Positions 39,191-49,587 of a stretch of 64,000 bases of DNA are shown piece after piece (the stretch's first letter is position 1; each line of letters begins with the position of its first letter). A program made the translations under genes and the position numbers. Source of the stretch: Pythium myriotylum (Eukaryota; Oomycota; Peronosporomycetes; Pythiales; Pythiaceae); NCBI GenBank assembly GCA_023091665.1, contig JALJCQ010000015.1, forward strand, positions 2,232,001 through 2,296,000, read 5' to 3'. The notes under the pieces were generated by a model, which made no database searches, was not told the origin of the DNA, and saw nothing but the letters and a program-made list of their open reading frames with translations.

Positions 39191-41287
39191 TTATTCAAGG
39201 TCAGAACAGATGACAATTCTTGTGTCAGGGGTTGATGCCAAGAAGCATATCATGGCCTTCATCTCATCGGTCAGGACAATACCTAGGTTCGTAAAGTGAT
39301 GCATGGCTTCCAGAAATGCAACCTTTGACGAATTTGGCAGTGGCACACGAACTTTGCCCGTTGATTCGGAATGGTGGTAGCTCACCAGGGCCTCAAACGA
39401 TGGTGGAGCAGGTCGTGAGCTCTCACAGTGTAAATAACGTAGAGAAGAAACCTTCAATAGCGTTCCAAGCTTCTCCAGCGTTGATTCTGCGAGCGGACCG
39501 AGACGCAGTTTTTGAAGTCGTGTTTTGGAGTCATGACTAAGAGCCTTGTCCAGAAATGCGTTCAAGTTGTCTTCCGCAACGGAAAGCTTGGAAAGAGCGA
39601 GCGATTGGAGAGGGACTCCTGACTGGATAGCATCTTCAATAAATGCCATAGATGTCAACGATAAATGGGAGACAACGAGGTGCTCCAAGTGGGGGTTTGT
39701 CGACATAATCGCGCGAAGAGTCTCTTCACTCAGGTTTGGGACTCGCAGTTTCAGACATCGAAGTGTGAGGCCACCGGCATTGTCAACAAAGTCGGCTATA
39801 TGGCTCGGTGAAATGGCATCGTTCCGGGAAGTTACAATCTCAATGAACTTCAACAAAGCTGAAGTACCATGGTTCGGCTCTCGTTTAAGCCGAGTAAATC
39901 TTGCTCGCTTCGATGGGAGTTCTGATGAGGGTACGTAGCAAAACCCTCGACCACGAATGAACAGATAGCTCAGCTCTCCTTCTTCACGAACGCTCAAGGC
40001 TTCAGTAGCGTCGTTGATGGTGAAGCTGTACTCTTCTTCATCGAAACCGTAGTGACCAGTGAGCGTAGTGCCTGCTGTTACGCGAACTGTCCTGGGGGCC
40101 CTTGATTCAGGTCTTCGACTTGGATTGTCGTCCATTACCCATTGCGCCGCAAACTCGCTGAGTGGAAACGAATAGGTGACCATGTCTGTGATGCCACCAA
40201 CGTCTTCATCACTGATGGGGATACCACGAATCGTCAGCGCTTCGACGGAAGTTGTCGAGTCGTTGCTCATCAAGGTGAGCGAAATCAAATCCCAAATGCC
40301 TGGAGGAAGGGCATCGGGAATGTCTTCGTCCAGATCTTCGACAAAGTCATGGCCAACAACCAGGTGCTTGACGTTTCGAGCGAGCTGGAGCGCTGAGCAA
40401 AGCATCACGAAGTCTGGATGCGCAATCTCGCTGCTGTCCACGGTAATCCTGTTCACTGGTGTTGAATTGGTCTCGCAATTGGCACATAATGAGCATACGA
40501 AGAGGGCCCACTCTTCACGCCATGGGGGCAACATTCGATCGCCCATGTTGCTTGTGCCGTCTGGGAGCTGGATGTGGTCGATTGGTACACCAAGTTCTAC
40601 GATGCCCCGCAGGACTTTGAGAGCGCTCGAGTCTCCGAACATCCTCGTCGCATCCAGGTCTAGTGAGTCGAGGATGAATCCCGGAGTACTAAGTGAGAAT
40701 TTTCGATCCCGCATCTCTTTAGCGACACTTTCGACGAGCTCGAGAAAGGTAGTGTGATCCCCAGTAAAGTAAGCGGCAAGTCGGACCCTTGGCATTGTCA
40801 CTAACTCGCTGCTGAGAGCAGTCAATCGCGTGAAGTCCCGCATGAACTCGTCGCTAAAGTCTGTCAACAGGCAGAAATCGCGTAGACCGACACCGTACAC
40901 TTGCATGAGTCTGCAAAGCTGCTCGGTGGCGGTTACCTCAATGCGGGGAAGAAGCGCATGGGTTTTCAGCTCCATGAATGCCGCTGGCAGAAAGCCGCTC
41001 AGCGTGCACAGTTTGCCGACGAAGACAGTATTATTCACGCTCGCGAACGCACCGACGAGGAGCAAGGCCTCTCTCCAACGCAAAAGCTGCCGATGGCCCT
41101 GTTCGCGGTCGCCGACTAGCATCGTGAAGGCTTTCTGCCACGAAACGCGCAGCCACCAGTCGGTCTCTGGATCGCGCCCAAGCGCGATCATCCCATCCGA
41201 GTCCATGCGGTGACGGTCTGCGACAACGAGGAGCCCATCGAGAGCGGTGAACCACGGGTCCAGGAACTCGAACGGATCCGGCGCCAT
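39191..41287 (-). CDS. Leucine-rich family protein B
   Basis: 698 residues, ATG at 41287 (MAPDPFEFLDPWFTALDGL). It has the family plan. The N-terminal part includes DFSDEFMRDFTRL. A central leucine-rich stretch includes VPIDHIQLPDGTSNMGDR. The beta-rich segment ends LFIRGRGFCYVPSS (about residue 444), where the usual Pro is Arg. The C-terminal repeats include LRCLKLRVPNLSEETL, LEHLVVSHLSLTSM and LQSLALSKLSV. Unlike sisters it stops soon after (ending DTRIVICSDLE) without the 'IF.FA...RHV' closing motif. No targeting signal was seen. Protein C lies 417 bp upstream on the same strand. Confidence 0.72.
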   Translation of the reverse strand: MAPDPFEFLDPWFTALDGLLVVADRHRMDSDGMIALGRDPETDWWLRVSWQKAFTMLVGDREQGHRQLLRWREALLLVGAFASVNNTVFVGKLCTLSGFLPAAFMELKTHALLPRIEVTATEQLCRLMQVYGVGLRDFCLLTDFSDEFMRDFTRLTALSSELVTMPRVRLAAYFTGDHTTFLELVESVAKEMRDRKFSLSTPGFILDSLDLDATRMFGDSSALKVLRGIVELGVPIDHIQLPDGTSNMGDRMLPPWREEWALFVCSLCANCETNSTPVNRITVDSSEIAHPDFVMLCSALQLARNVKHLVVGHDFVEDLDEDIPDALPPGIWDLISLTLMSNDSTTSVEALTIRGIPISDEDVGGITDMVTYSFPLSEFAAQWVMDDNPSRRPESRAPRTVRVTAGTTLTGHYGFDEEEYSFTINDATEALSVREEGELSYLFIRGRGFCYVPSSELPSKRARFTRLKREPNHGTSALLKFIEIVTSRNDAISPSHIADFVDNAGGLTLRCLKLRVPNLSEETLRAIMSTNPHLEHLVVSHLSLTSMAFIEDAIQSGVPLQSLALSKLSVAEDNLNAFLDKALSHDSKTRLQKLRLGPLAESTLEKLGTLLKVSSLRYLHCESSRPAPPSFEALVSYHHSESTGKVRVPLPNSSKVAFLEAMHHFTNLGIVLTDEMKAMICFLASTPDTRIVICSDLE

Positions 41288-41703
41288 TGGTGTCTTGTTC
41301 TTGTCGGGGGTATTTTGTGTTTTCCAGATATCAATTTTACATATTTAGATCAGCTCTTTGACGACAACAAAACCTCCCTCTTGTTGTCGATCTGTGTACC
41401 CATACCGCCTACGAACAGAAAGTCAGGAAGAGTCCGTGTACCAGTGGGTCTTTCCTCTGGTGATCTCACCGCAGAGCACCAAAATAAACAGCGCTGAGAC
41501 CGGCTGCAGGTTCTAGATGACCAAACCAAGACATCACTTTGTTGTTCTTTGGGGTCTCGATTTCCTTTCTGAACTGCTCAGCTCTCGCTTCGACTGTACG
41601 ACGCAAGGTTGGTGAGAAAAACGTCTTCGTGATGATTTGGTCTTGCTCATTCGATCGAGTTGCGAATACCACGCTTACCGTTACACTTTTCTCCCTCGAA
41701 CCC
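41288..41703. other. Spacer between family proteins B and C
   Basis: 416 bp, no feature recognised. It probably holds the promoter of protein B. Confidence 0.3.
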
Positions 41704-43836
41704 TCACGGCTCCTCGACAGAACAGTTCACAGCTACGTGTCTGCGTGTGCATTCACCTGCAAACGCGAAGATCAGCATCAACACGTTGGTATCCGGGGAA
41801 CCGAAAGTTCTGGTCCGGGATAGAACACTCAGAAACGCAGTCTTCGCATTTCGATCGATCGGCCGTCTGCAAATAGGAATAAGAGCGCCGTCATGTGCGC
41901 GAGTGATACGAGAAATGTGAGTTTGATCAACGCTTTGAACATGGTGCGCAAATGATATGCCGATATCGAGTTGTAGCAGCACACGATTGCATTCAAGCAT
42001 AGCCTCAATTGCCGGTAGGAGACGTGGCATGGGAACACGCACGAACTCTTCTTCGTACGTGAACACTTGGAGCTTACTGGCAATAGAAGATGAATCATTA
42101 CCGATAGCCGAGATGAATTCCACTACACTTTCTTTATCATTCACGCGAACACCCGTAAGCTTCAGCTGGCTGAGTTGGCACTCATCTCGATCAAATACCT
42201 CAGAAAACAACATTAGTGAATCAATCTGACCGCCGTTCGTCAAGTGAAGTTCTTTGAGGAGTGGGCACGCTCGGAAGATCTCGGACAACCAACCGTCCAG
42301 CGGCTCGATTGTGTTGATCCCAAGCAATTTGATGATCGTAAAGTGGGCCCCAACAGCTTGGAACAGTCGTAACAACGAATATTTCCCCGTGTCGTCCAAG
42401 TTGCACATGGAGAAAGACTGGGTTGACTGAAGCAGCTGACCTGAGGGTAGGCGATTTCTCTCAATCGTGCATCTCGGAACCCAAGCGAGGCCATATCCAG
42501 GAAGCAATACTTCTTGAAACTCCCCGTGCGATGCACCTGACGATAATGCGAGAACTCGTCGCGGTGTGTTTTCGATAAACTCCGTCGCAGATTCGCTCGC
42601 CTTATGCAGGCCTGGTGGCCGCAAGTGGAATCTGGATGCGTCAACAGACCCAACGATGGGAACTGAGACAACTCCGTTACTGTGGGAATATACGGGGACA
42701 GTGCGTGGATTATTAATTTGCTGGCAAAATGCTTCCACATCTTCGGCACTCAAGCAGTCTTCGTAGATAACGATATCTCGAATACACCGCGATCTATAGG
42801 GACCGAACAGAGCAAACGCAGCCCAACGCCAAAAGTAGTCTCGCTCTGCTCGGCCTACAAGTAGCCCTCGATCTGGATCCGGCTGCACGTTGTTGCTCAC
42901 CGCCAAAAGATTCACCGAAAGTGCCGCGTGCAGAGCCGAAAAAGCAGCCTCTACAACGTTGGGCGCAAGCCTCACTGGAATATTAATGGATCCAACTGGC
43001 CCAGGCATCTCAGCAGCTCCACAGCTTCCTGTCCGTAACAAGGTCTGCAGTCCTCGAATAACAGTATCTGCCATTGAATCGGTCATGTCGAGATCTTTCA
43101 CAGAGACACGGTCAATTGCGATGCTCGAGGAGGATATTTGAGTCAAATATCTTAGTGCTATCGGTGTCAACCGTGGCGAGAACGGCGTCGTAATGCCAGT
43201 AACGCGAAAGAAGGGCTTCCAGTTACTAGATATGAATGGGTCAAACACATCGAAGAGACCACATCCGCTCTGGATAGATGCAATATGGATAACGTGCTGG
43301 AGCTGCTGCTCAAAGCCTCGGTAGAAAAGTCGGACCTGCACAGGAACCACTGGTCGGTCTGGCGTCTCCACCACGGCGGAGCCTCGAGACGCCGCCTGAA
43401 GCACGCATTGTTGGATCAAACGGTGTCGAATGACCCAAAAGGCGTCCGAGACGGAGTCTGTATCTGGACGCGGCCGACAACGAGCTGAGATTGTCATCGC
43501 ATCGTCTCTGTTGCTGAAGTAGACCACGCAGCCGACCGGACACGCCCTGCCTCGCTCCGGTATGGTCATCTGCTCGGACCGAGCTGTCGCCGCGAGCAGA
43601 GCCGCGCGCCAGAGCGAGAAGTCGGCGCGCTGAGCGAGCGCGAGCAGCTCCAGCGCTTCGAAGGCTTGCGTGGGGATGTGTCCGGCGGGCGACTTGGCGC
43701 TCAGCCAGACGACGTCGTCGCTGGTCACGTCTTCAAAGTCCGGGAGGCCGGTCGAGTGGACGGCCATGGCGCCGCCCAGAGCGTCCAGCCACGGCCGCAG
43801 CACCGCCAGCAGCGCGAGCCGCGCGTGGTCGTCCAT
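41704..43836 (-). CDS. Leucine-rich family protein C
   Basis: 710 residues, ATG at 43836 (MDDHARLALLAVLRPWLDALGG). It includes FWRWAAFALFGPYRSRCIRD in the central leucine-rich part, the PGxG motif VLLPGYGLAWVPR near residue 445, repeats such as IIKLLGINTIEPLDG, LKELHLTNGGQIDSL and LSQLKLTGVRV, and the closing motif NVLMLIFAFAGECTRRHV. This is the best full-length comparator for the truncated protein E, which aligns from about residue 339 on. GC content rises sharply towards the 5' end. Function unknown; the repeats suggest protein binding. Confidence 0.75.
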   Translation of the reverse strand: MDDHARLALLAVLRPWLDALGGAMAVHSTGLPDFEDVTSDDVVWLSAKSPAGHIPTQAFEALELLALAQRADFSLWRAALLAATARSEQMTIPERGRACPVGCVVYFSNRDDAMTISARCRPRPDTDSVSDAFWVIRHRLIQQCVLQAASRGSAVVETPDRPVVPVQVRLFYRGFEQQLQHVIHIASIQSGCGLFDVFDPFISSNWKPFFRVTGITTPFSPRLTPIALRYLTQISSSSIAIDRVSVKDLDMTDSMADTVIRGLQTLLRTGSCGAAEMPGPVGSINIPVRLAPNVVEAAFSALHAALSVNLLAVSNNVQPDPDRGLLVGRAERDYFWRWAAFALFGPYRSRCIRDIVIYEDCLSAEDVEAFCQQINNPRTVPVYSHSNGVVSVPIVGSVDASRFHLRPPGLHKASESATEFIENTPRRVLALSSGASHGEFQEVLLPGYGLAWVPRCTIERNRLPSGQLLQSTQSFSMCNLDDTGKYSLLRLFQAVGAHFTIIKLLGINTIEPLDGWLSEIFRACPLLKELHLTNGGQIDSLMLFSEVFDRDECQLSQLKLTGVRVNDKESVVEFISAIGNDSSSIASKLQVFTYEEEFVRVPMPRLLPAIEAMLECNRVLLQLDIGISFAHHVQSVDQTHISRITRAHDGALIPICRRPIDRNAKTAFLSVLSRTRTFGSPDTNVLMLIFAFAGECTRRHVAVNCSVEEP

Positions 43837-44172
43837 GGAGGGGATGGCGAGCTCTGATTGCTCGCCGCTTTGATTCCAGTGAGAAGACCAGGTTCAAGGT
43901 GGGATTAGTCAATATGGACATGTGGATTTGGAGTGAAGGATCAACATCCATTTGGAACGCGTACTTTTTTTTCGGAGAATCTTGGGTTTCTGTGAGGAAG
44001 CTTTGCATGCCAAATTCCAGGGCTTAAATTAGCCACAACCCCCATGCCGTGCTTCTCCGTTTCCTCCCACAACTACTGGGTAACGACCATGGAACGGCAA
44101 AGAACATGAGCATGAATTGATTCGTCGCAGCCGAAGTCGTGACGCCTTTTAACGTTCATAAAAGAATTGGTG
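43837..44172. promoter_or_regulatory. Divergent spacer between family protein C and the bPH2-like gene
   Basis: 336 bp between two divergent starts, so it must carry both promoters. No motif stands out. Confidence 0.3.
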
Positions 44173-44841
44173 ATGTCGAGAGTCATGACCAAGGACACGG
44201 AAAACGCGGATACAACGTATATCATCGAGTTCGACGCGGAGAATGGCAAAAAGTACATGATATGCCAGGCGTGTTGCATGCTTCCACTCGTCACGTCGTG
44301 TTTGGTGCTGCCGTGCTTGCCATGCCTACCATACTGCCAGATTAAAGAGTTCGAATCGCAAAAGTGCAAGGTCACAGACAAGCGGATCGAGTATGAAGGC
44401 GGGTGGCTCAATCACGTTGCCAAGAACGTCCCGCTCGACCGCGTTCAAGATGTCAGCATCAGCCAGGGCTGTATTCAACGATATTGTAACATCCAAAGCG
44501 TGAGCGTCCAAACAGCCGGGGGAACGGACACAGGGGGTGCGGAAGTCACGTTGCTGGCGCCCAAGAACGCTGAAATGATCCGAGAAGTGATTCTTCAGCG
44601 CCGCGATCACTTTGTCTTGGGCCCGGGCGCAGCCTCCGGTAACGGGATTGCGGCTGGAGCCGGGATCGATGATATTTGTAAGAACAAGTCGAGCAATGCA
44701 GTGGTTGGGGCCCGCGCAACCGCCAACACAGTAAGCAACGACCAGTTGGTGCTGGAGGTTCGAGAGCTCAAAGAAGCCGTGCAACGCATTGAGCTGCACG
44801 TGGAAGAAGGACTGAAGAAGATGAATGGTGCTCAATATTGA
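44173..44841 (+). CDS. Bacterial-PH-like (bPH2/DUF304-type) membrane protein
   Basis: 222 residues, ATG at 44173; Met at 44188 is an alternative start. A Cys-rich hydrophobic segment at residues about 30-56 (CQACCMLPLVTSCLVLPC, then LPYCQI) looks like a membrane hairpin or a palmitoylated patch. It is followed by the bPH2 signature: CKVTDKRIEYEGGWLNHVAKN, VPLDRVQDVSISQG, then a strand ending SVQTAG and an EMIREVILQRRDHF helix. Such modules resemble bacterial YdbS/YdbT membrane proteins. A Gly/Ala-rich linker and a C-terminal amphipathic helix (LVLEVRELKEAVQRIELHVEEGLKK) that could form a coiled coil complete the protein. It is unrelated to the leucine-rich genes around it. Confidence 0.75.
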   Translation: MSRVMTKDTENADTTYIIEFDAENGKKYMICQACCMLPLVTSCLVLPCLPCLPYCQIKEFESQKCKVTDKRIEYEGGWLNHVAKNVPLDRVQDVSISQGCIQRYCNIQSVSVQTAGGTDTGGAEVTLLAPKNAEMIREVILQRRDHFVLGPGAASGNGIAAGAGIDDICKNKSSNAVVGARATANTVSNDQLVLEVRELKEAVQRIELHVEEGLKKMNGAQY

Positions 44842-45088
44842 GTCTCAAGCAACGAGTATGAAGCAGCTAGGGTCGCATCGATACCGAGTGCAAGATGCAT
44901 TTTTTAAATGTGAAACTCGCTACACCAGTGCTAGTATTTCAGAAATACACGATACTGGGTTCTATTTCTCGATGACAGCTCATATGGTAGTATTTGTAGC
45001 CTTCACATATAAAGATACACTTGTTGCAAGACTGTCAGACCAGTATGACTCATGTACACTTTGAAAAGAAGTAGAAAAACAGCTTCGG

Positions 45089-47116
45089 TCAGAAAGGAGA
45101 TGAACGGGGATCATACTCGATAGAGACTGTTCGTCGACGCGGCGTGGCTGCGTAGCTGAATATCTGGGAGATCACATCCGAATTCAACGCTGTTATAGCG
45201 GAGTGTGTCGCGGAAGTGCTGATCCCATGCAAAAAGGCAAGCTTGCTTTCCATTGAGAGCGGAGCCTCAAGAGAGGAGATGAAACTGCCATCGTGGGCCT
45301 TGATGATGTCCCACTCAAGACCAGAACGCGAGTTCGGTAGGTCGATTGGTCTGAAAACATGCAAGTGCGAGAGGCTCTGGTTCACGCGAAGACTACTGAT
45401 GAGTGCTCCTCGGACCGAAGGGGCCATTCGATTACTCCAACCTTGTCCAATTCGAAGGCTCTTGAGCTTAGTATCCTGGGCTAACACCGCGATAAACGAC
45501 TGCAACGTATCTCGCGAAACCTCAACGAAACCTAGATCAAGTGATGTAACGCAGCCGAAGACGAAGCTCAATGATGATAATTCAGCTCCTGTTACCCGGA
45601 GATTTTCCAGACGGGGGCACATTCGAAGCCATTTGAAAAGAGCCGCATCGCGTACATTTGCTCCATCGATGGCGAGGTCAGTCAACCGATCTGCGGCGAA
45701 CCGAATAAGCTGAGGAATCCAACCCACCGGACTCATCATCTCACTTGAGTTTGGGATCTCAGTAGAAGTGACTTTCAAGATAATCTTGTATAGAGCACGC
45801 TTCGATCGCCGATTTGAATAAGAATCCGCGATATACCGATTTGTCTGAGTCAAGTCTGTTGCTGGAAGTCTGACTTCAGAGTCTTGTTCGTACACGATTG
45901 TTTTGAGCGTGCGGAAGGGATCTTCAGAGCTTGCAACCCGACAAAATGCGTGCAGCGAATGCCGCGAGATCTCACCGAAACCGCTCATGCTGAGAGTTTG
46001 GACTTCACTCCACGCATTGTCACTAAAAAGAGCGTAAGCAAGTGCAGCCCATGAGATAATCGACAAAGACGACACCTCAGGCACCATGACACGGCCCTGA
46101 ATGAAGACCGATCGCACGTTCGTGGACCTCGACAGTGCAATCATCCACGAAACAGCGAAAGGCGCGACGAAGTACGCTGGGGGTAGTTCAAGTCGATCGA
46201 TCGTGGAGAACGTTGACCCCCACACTGAAGTCGTCTGGGTGCGGAAAATGTTCATCAGGAGTGGCTCACAAGCGTCGACGGGTCCATTCGGAGTGGTTGT
46301 ATCAGCTCGGCCCGGTAGACTCAACGTTTTGATGAGTATACCAGTGTCGATGACTCGATTAATCTCCTCGAACAGCAAGGGATGCATCTCGTGGCGAGCT
46401 AGACGCAGTTCAAGGGATTCAGCTCTGAGCATTGGGAACTCTTTCACCTTTGATTTGCGTAGCGCAATGACAGAATCCACAACCACACGGAGTGACTCGA
46501 TGTCGTGATTCACTGAAGATCCGAGTTGCGAGAATTCAAGTCGGACAGGGATCGGCGAAGTCATCGTTTGTCTTTGACTGGGTATGGCTTTCTGTATTAG
46601 CTGGTCGTAGCTGAAGAGAAACTCGTCGCTGAAGTTGTCAACCGCCTCTTCCCCGAATACTTTCCCAAGCAACCGACTTTGAAAACTCGATTCTGTCGTT
46701 AAATCGCCACTGAGTACAAGTCCAAATCTACACGGTAAAACCGCATCGTGCATGAATCGCAGCCCACTTCTGGTCTTCATGCCTCGTAACCAACCATTGT
46801 AGTCGATGCGTGAGTACATTGACAAGAGGAGAAGTGCCTCTCGCAGTTCACGGAGTCCCTTGACTTGGTCTGCCTCGCTCGGCTCTTCATGGGTCGCGAA
46901 AAAGCCGCAACTCGGGCATCGGTCTAATGGGGCTGGCTGGACCTGAATCCACCAGTCCGCTGGACAACTAGCTTCGACTCGGACAACGCTTGGGTCGAGC
47001 GAGTGGCGGTCTGACAAGAAAACTCGGTTTCTTAGGACCTCGAACCACTTGCTCAAGAACTGCTGGTCGTTCGTGTCTGCGTGACTCGACGTCAGTGAGA
47101 CTTCCAACGGCGGCAT
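45089..47116 (-). CDS. Leucine-rich family protein D
   Basis: 675 residues, ATG at 47116 (MPPLEVSLTSSHADTND). It has the family N-terminus (FLSKWFEVLRNR, DNFSDEFLFSYDQL), a central leucine-rich part (LIKTLSLPGRADT, WAALAYALFSDNAWSEVQTL) and C-terminal repeats (LTDLAIDGANV, LENLRVTGAELSSLSF, LKSLRIGQGW). It closes with NSDVISQIFSYAATPRRRTV. The beta segment with the PGxG motif is shortened, and the motif itself is missing, so D is a variant. No signal peptide or membrane span. The 376-bp gap to truncated protein E lies upstream. Confidence 0.74.
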   Translation of the reverse strand: MPPLEVSLTSSHADTNDQQFLSKWFEVLRNRVFLSDRHSLDPSVVRVEASCPADWWIQVQPAPLDRCPSCGFFATHEEPSEADQVKGLRELREALLLLSMYSRIDYNGWLRGMKTRSGLRFMHDAVLPCRFGLVLSGDLTTESSFQSRLLGKVFGEEAVDNFSDEFLFSYDQLIQKAIPSQRQTMTSPIPVRLEFSQLGSSVNHDIESLRVVVDSVIALRKSKVKEFPMLRAESLELRLARHEMHPLLFEEINRVIDTGILIKTLSLPGRADTTTPNGPVDACEPLLMNIFRTQTTSVWGSTFSTIDRLELPPAYFVAPFAVSWMIALSRSTNVRSVFIQGRVMVPEVSSLSIISWAALAYALFSDNAWSEVQTLSMSGFGEISRHSLHAFCRVASSEDPFRTLKTIVYEQDSEVRLPATDLTQTNRYIADSYSNRRSKRALYKIILKVTSTEIPNSSEMMSPVGWIPQLIRFAADRLTDLAIDGANVRDAALFKWLRMCPRLENLRVTGAELSSLSFVFGCVTSLDLGFVEVSRDTLQSFIAVLAQDTKLKSLRIGQGWSNRMAPSVRGALISSLRVNQSLSHLHVFRPIDLPNSRSGLEWDIIKAHDGSFISSLEAPLSMESKLAFLHGISTSATHSAITALNSDVISQIFSYAATPRRRTVSIEYDPRSSPF

Positions 47117-47492
47117 GCTGCTCAAGTGGCTTCAGCCTGGAGAATTGTCGAGTGAGTCCAAATGCTGCAGTGTTCCATCTCGTGATGGACTCCAAGGTGG
47201 CGACCACCTCAAGCGTTCTCTCCAGACGGCCAGTAGGATTCGCCTCCTGGAGTGTGTCACTTCAAGATGAAGACTTGGAGCCAATTGTCATTGGTTCGAA
47301 TTTCCATTTTGCGCCCGAACCCTACCAAATCAAGCTCCAGCTCCAATTCATCGCATAATCATTTCGCCCATCTGATGACGATTTCAGCGGATTGATGACG
47401 CTGTTGAGAAAGTCCTCCAGATCCAAGCATCATACTCTACCGCACGATGGATGCCCAACCACGTCGAGACACAAGAGGCACCACGTGGCCGT
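47117..47492. other. Spacer between family proteins D and E
   Basis: 376 bp with no recognised feature. Presumably the promoter of protein D. Confidence 0.3.
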
Positions 47493-48773
47493 TCATTGGG
47501 CTCCCTCTTCATCCTCAACGTTGACTTCTGGGGCTCCATCTTCACCGTCAGCCCCATTGGCGACGGGATCGTCCTCTTCCTCTTCAGCAGGTTGATCAGT
47601 GTGGATCCAAACAGAAACCTCGCGAGTCTTGCATTCGGCAGCGAACTGGAAGATCAAAGAAATGACGTGATTGTCGAGCCTCTTCAAAACACCACGAGAT
47701 CCTGACCCGGAGTTCTCATCGACGACTCCAGCAGGTGACGTGATAGTACTGATGAACGATATCTTGTGAGCAAGACTCAACGGGCCCTTCCGCACGGCAA
47801 CAGGCTCGCCCCGGTGCCTCGCACAAACGCTCTCGATTGCCTCGAAGGAGTTTGATACAACACCTGCTTGGTACGTCACTAGCATGTTCAACTGCTGAAG
47901 GCCGTGGTTCTTACTGAGCACCGAGTCAAGAATCAGACCGATATCGACTAAAGGTGATGGTACTCCACGGACATGAAGCGAAAACGTTTGAAGAGTCTTG
48001 GATAATCGCAATGATTCATCACCCAATGACCGGATGAACAGCGTGATACTCTCGGAGTTTTGGACAATCACATCATTCAGTGTGATTGAACGAATCTGGC
48101 AGTCGGTGTTGCTCAGGATTTGCGTAAACACGTCCATCGAAGCAATATGAACCTCCCCGGCGATATCCAAACGCGTGATATGAGGGCAAGCTTGAACAGC
48201 ACTGAGCAACCAATCGTCCAGCGGGCCTTCCAAGTTGCTGTTTACCAAGTGGAGATCTTGGAGACTTGAGCCAATAAGCTGGAGTAGCGCATGCACTGGT
48301 GCCTTGGAGCCCTCAGCCATGTCGGCTATCGTTATCGCCGGGCACGGAGATACTCGGATTGGGTCACTGTCAAGTTTCTGCGCCTCCCTAGTGTGTACCC
48401 ATGCTGGGCCACACCCAGCAAGAATGACGGGAATCCAGTCCAAGCCTTCTGCAGATGGGCTTGTTACGGATCCTAGAACAACTTGCGCAGGAAGTTCTAT
48501 GTCATTCCCAAATCGTGGAAGTTCGATGGAGGGAGGTGGTGTGAGCATGAAACTTGAAGCCTCAAACTCTTTAAAGCGGTTTATTTGGGTCGAATCATCG
48601 GCTTCATCCATGATGCGTGTAGGGTGCTCCAGGACTCGATGGAAGACCGCGACACACTCTGAATCAAGATCCTGAACATGGAGACGCAATCTCTCCAAAC
48701 GATGGCGTGTGTATGGGCTGAAGAGTGCAAACGCGATCCATTGCCACAGATATTTCTTGTCATCTTGGGTCAT
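47493..48773 (-). pseudogene. Leucine-rich family protein E, 5' half missing at the Gypsy LTR
   Basis: 426 codons remain, starting at a Met four bases from the LTR edge (48778). The sequence aligns with protein C from about residue 339 (YLWQWIAFALFSPYTRHRLE), then has the motif VILAGCGPAWVHT near residue 119, repeats LQDLHLVNSNLEGPLDD and IRSITLNDVIV, and the closing motif NHVISLIFQFAAECKTREV. An acidic tail (EEEDDPVANGADGEDGAPEV) is unique to this copy. About 340 N-terminal codons are absent and are not found on the far side of the retrotransposon, so a deletion went with the insertion or a later recombination. Any expression would need antisense LTR promoter activity. Confidence 0.75.
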
Positions 48774-48777
48774 AGTG

Positions 48778-49187
48778 TGTGACAGAGTCCTTACAATAGA
48801 CTCTGCCTCTCTACACTATACTGAGCGCGAGATAAATCCAGCATAGCCGGACAAGACTGCTCTTGTCCGGAGCCCCAACTATAACACGGAGGGATGACCT
48901 CAGTAATCCCATACAAACAGTAGGATAAGTTTGGCTAAGAACATCTCGTGTCCTGACTCGTACACGGAGTCTAGACCAAAGATCCAGTATAGTTTATTCA
49001 AGATTAGTTAGGAGAGACGACGTAAACCATATGGGTGGCTCAGACAGTAAGGCTTGGGAGGTTTGAATCCCGGGCCCATTCAATATCACTCCACAACTTG
49101 CCATCGAGCAATCAAGTCTAGCCTTCTTCGCCCCAACTAGCCTCGGCTTCGGTCTTCCCCGCTCAGTGTCGCCCCGCTTCTGTGACA
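48778..49187 (+). repeat. Gypsy 5' LTR, 410 bp
   Basis: Begins TGTGACAGAGTCC and ends CGCTTCTGTGACA; the ends carry the inverted TG/CA dinucleotides. It matches 54740-55149 without a difference that I can see. It contains a tRNA-like pair of boxes: TGGCTCAGACAG at 49036-49047 and GGTTTGAATCC at 49060-49070. Confidence 0.93.
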
Positions 49188-49587
49188 TAGTAGCGCTCGT
49201 CGGTCCCCTTCCTCGCCAAGCTCGGTTTGCTGGAGTGGCCACATAGTGGGAAGCTCCATTAGCATCCGGAAGACTAGACCAAGCCAACTCGTGCTAAGCC
49301 AGGCTACCCAGGCTAGGCCAAACCAACCAAAGTCGTCATCTGACGAGGGCGGTTACCAACATCTCGTCGCGCACAATCTGTTACGTTCCGTAGCTGGTTG
49401 GTGTGGTTACGTCGTTGTGTGGCACACACATTGGAGACTCTTTCGGTGGGTCCGCGGCCTTACGTGCCTCATCAGAGCACTTATCCCGCCATCGAAAACA
49501 CAGAGAATAACTCTCCTTTAGCTGCCCTCTAACGATCGTTAGATCCACATCCGTTGCTATAGAACTGTGATAGTGTTGCAACACTTG
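49188..49587. other. Gypsy 5' untranslated region
   Basis: 400 bp between the LTR and the first ORF. It begins TAGTAGCGCTCGTCGG, which lacks the TGG start of a site pairing with a tRNA CCA end. The hexamer AGCGCT/GAGCGC relation to the LTR (GAGCGC near 48825) is too short to prove self-priming. Confidence 0.4.

Noticed and set aside
49036..49090. A true tRNA gene in the Gypsy LTR
   Set aside because: A and B boxes are too close and no cloverleaf with a proper T stem or acceptor stem can be folded; only box-like similarity is reported.
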